Both the position numbers and the translations under genes were made by a program. Source: Flavobacteriaceae bacterium (lineage in GTDB: Bacteria; Bacteroidota; Bacteroidia; Flavobacteriales; Flavobacteriaceae). From it: a DNA stretch of 33,997 nt. Positions 33,466 through 33,997 of this stretch are shown piece by piece; positions within the stretch are counted from its first letter, which is position 1; the number at the start of each line of letters is the position of its first letter. The stretch spans positions 1 to 33,997 of the forward strand of contig JAKISG010000025.1 of the NCBI GenBank assembly GCA_021648755.1, in the 5' to 3' direction. Under the pieces are notes generated by a model. The model was not told where the DNA came from. It made no database searches and saw only the letters and a list, made by a program, of their open reading frames with translations.

Positions 33466-33997
33466 TAATTATCTAAATGTAGATGAAAATTACGTTCTAA
33501 GATTTCTCCTGTTATGCCATTTATAATAATAAATTCTCTACGCATTAGTACTTTTTTATATGTAACATACCAATCAGTTCCTTTTTCATCACTTCCTCTA
33601 CCAATTGTTGTGTTTTTATCATATAAATCAATCGTATCTTTTTCTTTTTTTAATAATGCTACTAATTGCTCAAAAGTAAATTTAAACGGTTTATCGTAAT
33701 CTATTTCTTCTATTAGTTTACCTGTTTTGTCGTAATTTTTCTTTAATACTAAAAAATCTTTAGGAAAGGAAATAATATATCTTTGAATTTCCCCTGACTT
33801 ATAATATTGTTTATAAATTTCTAATAAATTAGGCTTCGGTGGCATTATGTATTCAATATATTCATTCTCGCTTTCTATTTGTCTGACAGTAGTACTATCT
33901 TCTAAAGTATAATAATATTCTCCATCTACTTTATTTTTTTCAAATTTTTCTATATCAAAAGTCTCTGTTGTCATTTCTATAGGTTTTGTTTGACAAC
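33465..33997 (-). CDS. Small lipoprotein, tandem paralogue A, 5' end outside the window
   Basis: The frame is open to the window edge. The last visible bases encode CQTKPIEMTTETFDIEKF as in copy B, so the true start and signal peptide lie beyond 33997, and an internal ATG at 33974 should not be taken as the start. It differs from copy B mainly in a block near the C-terminus (NTTIGRGSDEKGTDWYVTYK, then KVLMRREFIII, against B's TSITRGVVKEGIFWEVEYK, then IQKNRVEEITI), after which both return to NGITGEILERNFHLHLDN (DGITGEIL in B). The stop codon is within the TAATG that starts copy B. Function unknown. Confidence 0.8.
   Translation of the reverse strand, partial: CQTKPIEMTTETFDIEKFEKNKVDGEYYYTLEDSTTVRQIESENEYIEYIMPPKPNLLEIYKQYYKSGEIQRYIISFPKDFLVLKKNYDKTGKLIEEIDYDKPFKFTFEQLVALLKKEKDTIDLYDKNTTIGRGSDEKGTDWYVTYKKVLMRREFIIINGITGEILERNFHLHLDN

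Noticed and set aside
33974..33974. Internal ATG at 33974 as the start of lipoprotein copy A
   Set aside because: The reading frame and homology with copy B continue to the window edge, including the lipobox Cys codon, so the gene is cut by the window and starts beyond it.

Overview
The window looks like part of the chromosome of a low-GC marine-type Bacteroidota, most likely a flavobacterium. The evidence is the strongly AT-rich sequence, repeated TAnnTTTG-type -7 promoter boxes with no clear Shine-Dalgarno sequences, a TamB/DUF4290/MurA/TonB-receptor/PD40-OmpA gene complement, and a 6S-like RNA between zapA and rny. Assignments rest on reading motifs in the sequence; no database search was run.

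Layout. 1-560: the start of a Hcp/TssD-like gene leaving the window on the minus strand, a frameshifted 3' relic of lspA, and the tamB promoter. 564-5063: tamB, with an N-terminal membrane anchor but no ATG/GTG/TTG start in frame. 5149-5459: the 3' half of a decayed IS481-type element. 5464-8984: a three-gene operon (membrane fatty-acid-hydroxylase-type enzyme, DarB-like ketosynthase fused to a haem-oxygenase-like diiron domain, and an unassigned protein). 9302-15284: flippase, AddA-like helicase-nuclease, CvpA, PanB. 15334-17826 (minus): rny, 6S-like RNA, zapA and a coiled-coil protein. 17995-24336: M23 peptidase, TonB-dependent receptor and a convergent PD40-OmpA protein. 24502-30766: PcrA/UvrD helicase, DUF4290 protein, MurA, GrpE, DnaJ. 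30873-30957: a short orphan RNA unit with its own promoter and terminator. 31165-32448: a lipoprotein M23 peptidase. 32449-32888 (minus): the 5' half of a decayed IS481-type element. 32890-33997 (minus): two tandem, nearly identical lipoprotein genes; the second runs off the window.

The most striking observation is that the two IS481 halves, 27 kb apart and in opposite orientation, look like the two ends of one insertion. Each outer end carries a matching terminal inverted repeat, each is flanked by the same 6-bp ATTAAT, and both flanks match the junction between two copies of the tandem lipoprotein gene. Inverting the segment from about 5.07 to 32.45 kb rebuilds one continuous element sitting between lipoprotein gene copies. 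The segment carrying most housekeeping genes in this window therefore appears to be an inversion with one breakpoint inside an IS. As part of the same history, the first ten codons of a third lipoprotein copy are now fused in frame to the hydroxylase gene and supply its start codon.

Functionally, the window mixes envelope biogenesis (TamB, two M23 peptidases, OmpA, TonB receptor, MurA, flippase), DNA repair (AddA, PcrA), chaperones (GrpE, DnaJ, with a sigma-54-like promoter and a palindrome upstream), RNA metabolism and division (RNase Y, 6S RNA, ZapA), and a possible lipid or secondary-metabolite operon (5464-8984). That operon is the best candidate here for undescribed biochemistry.
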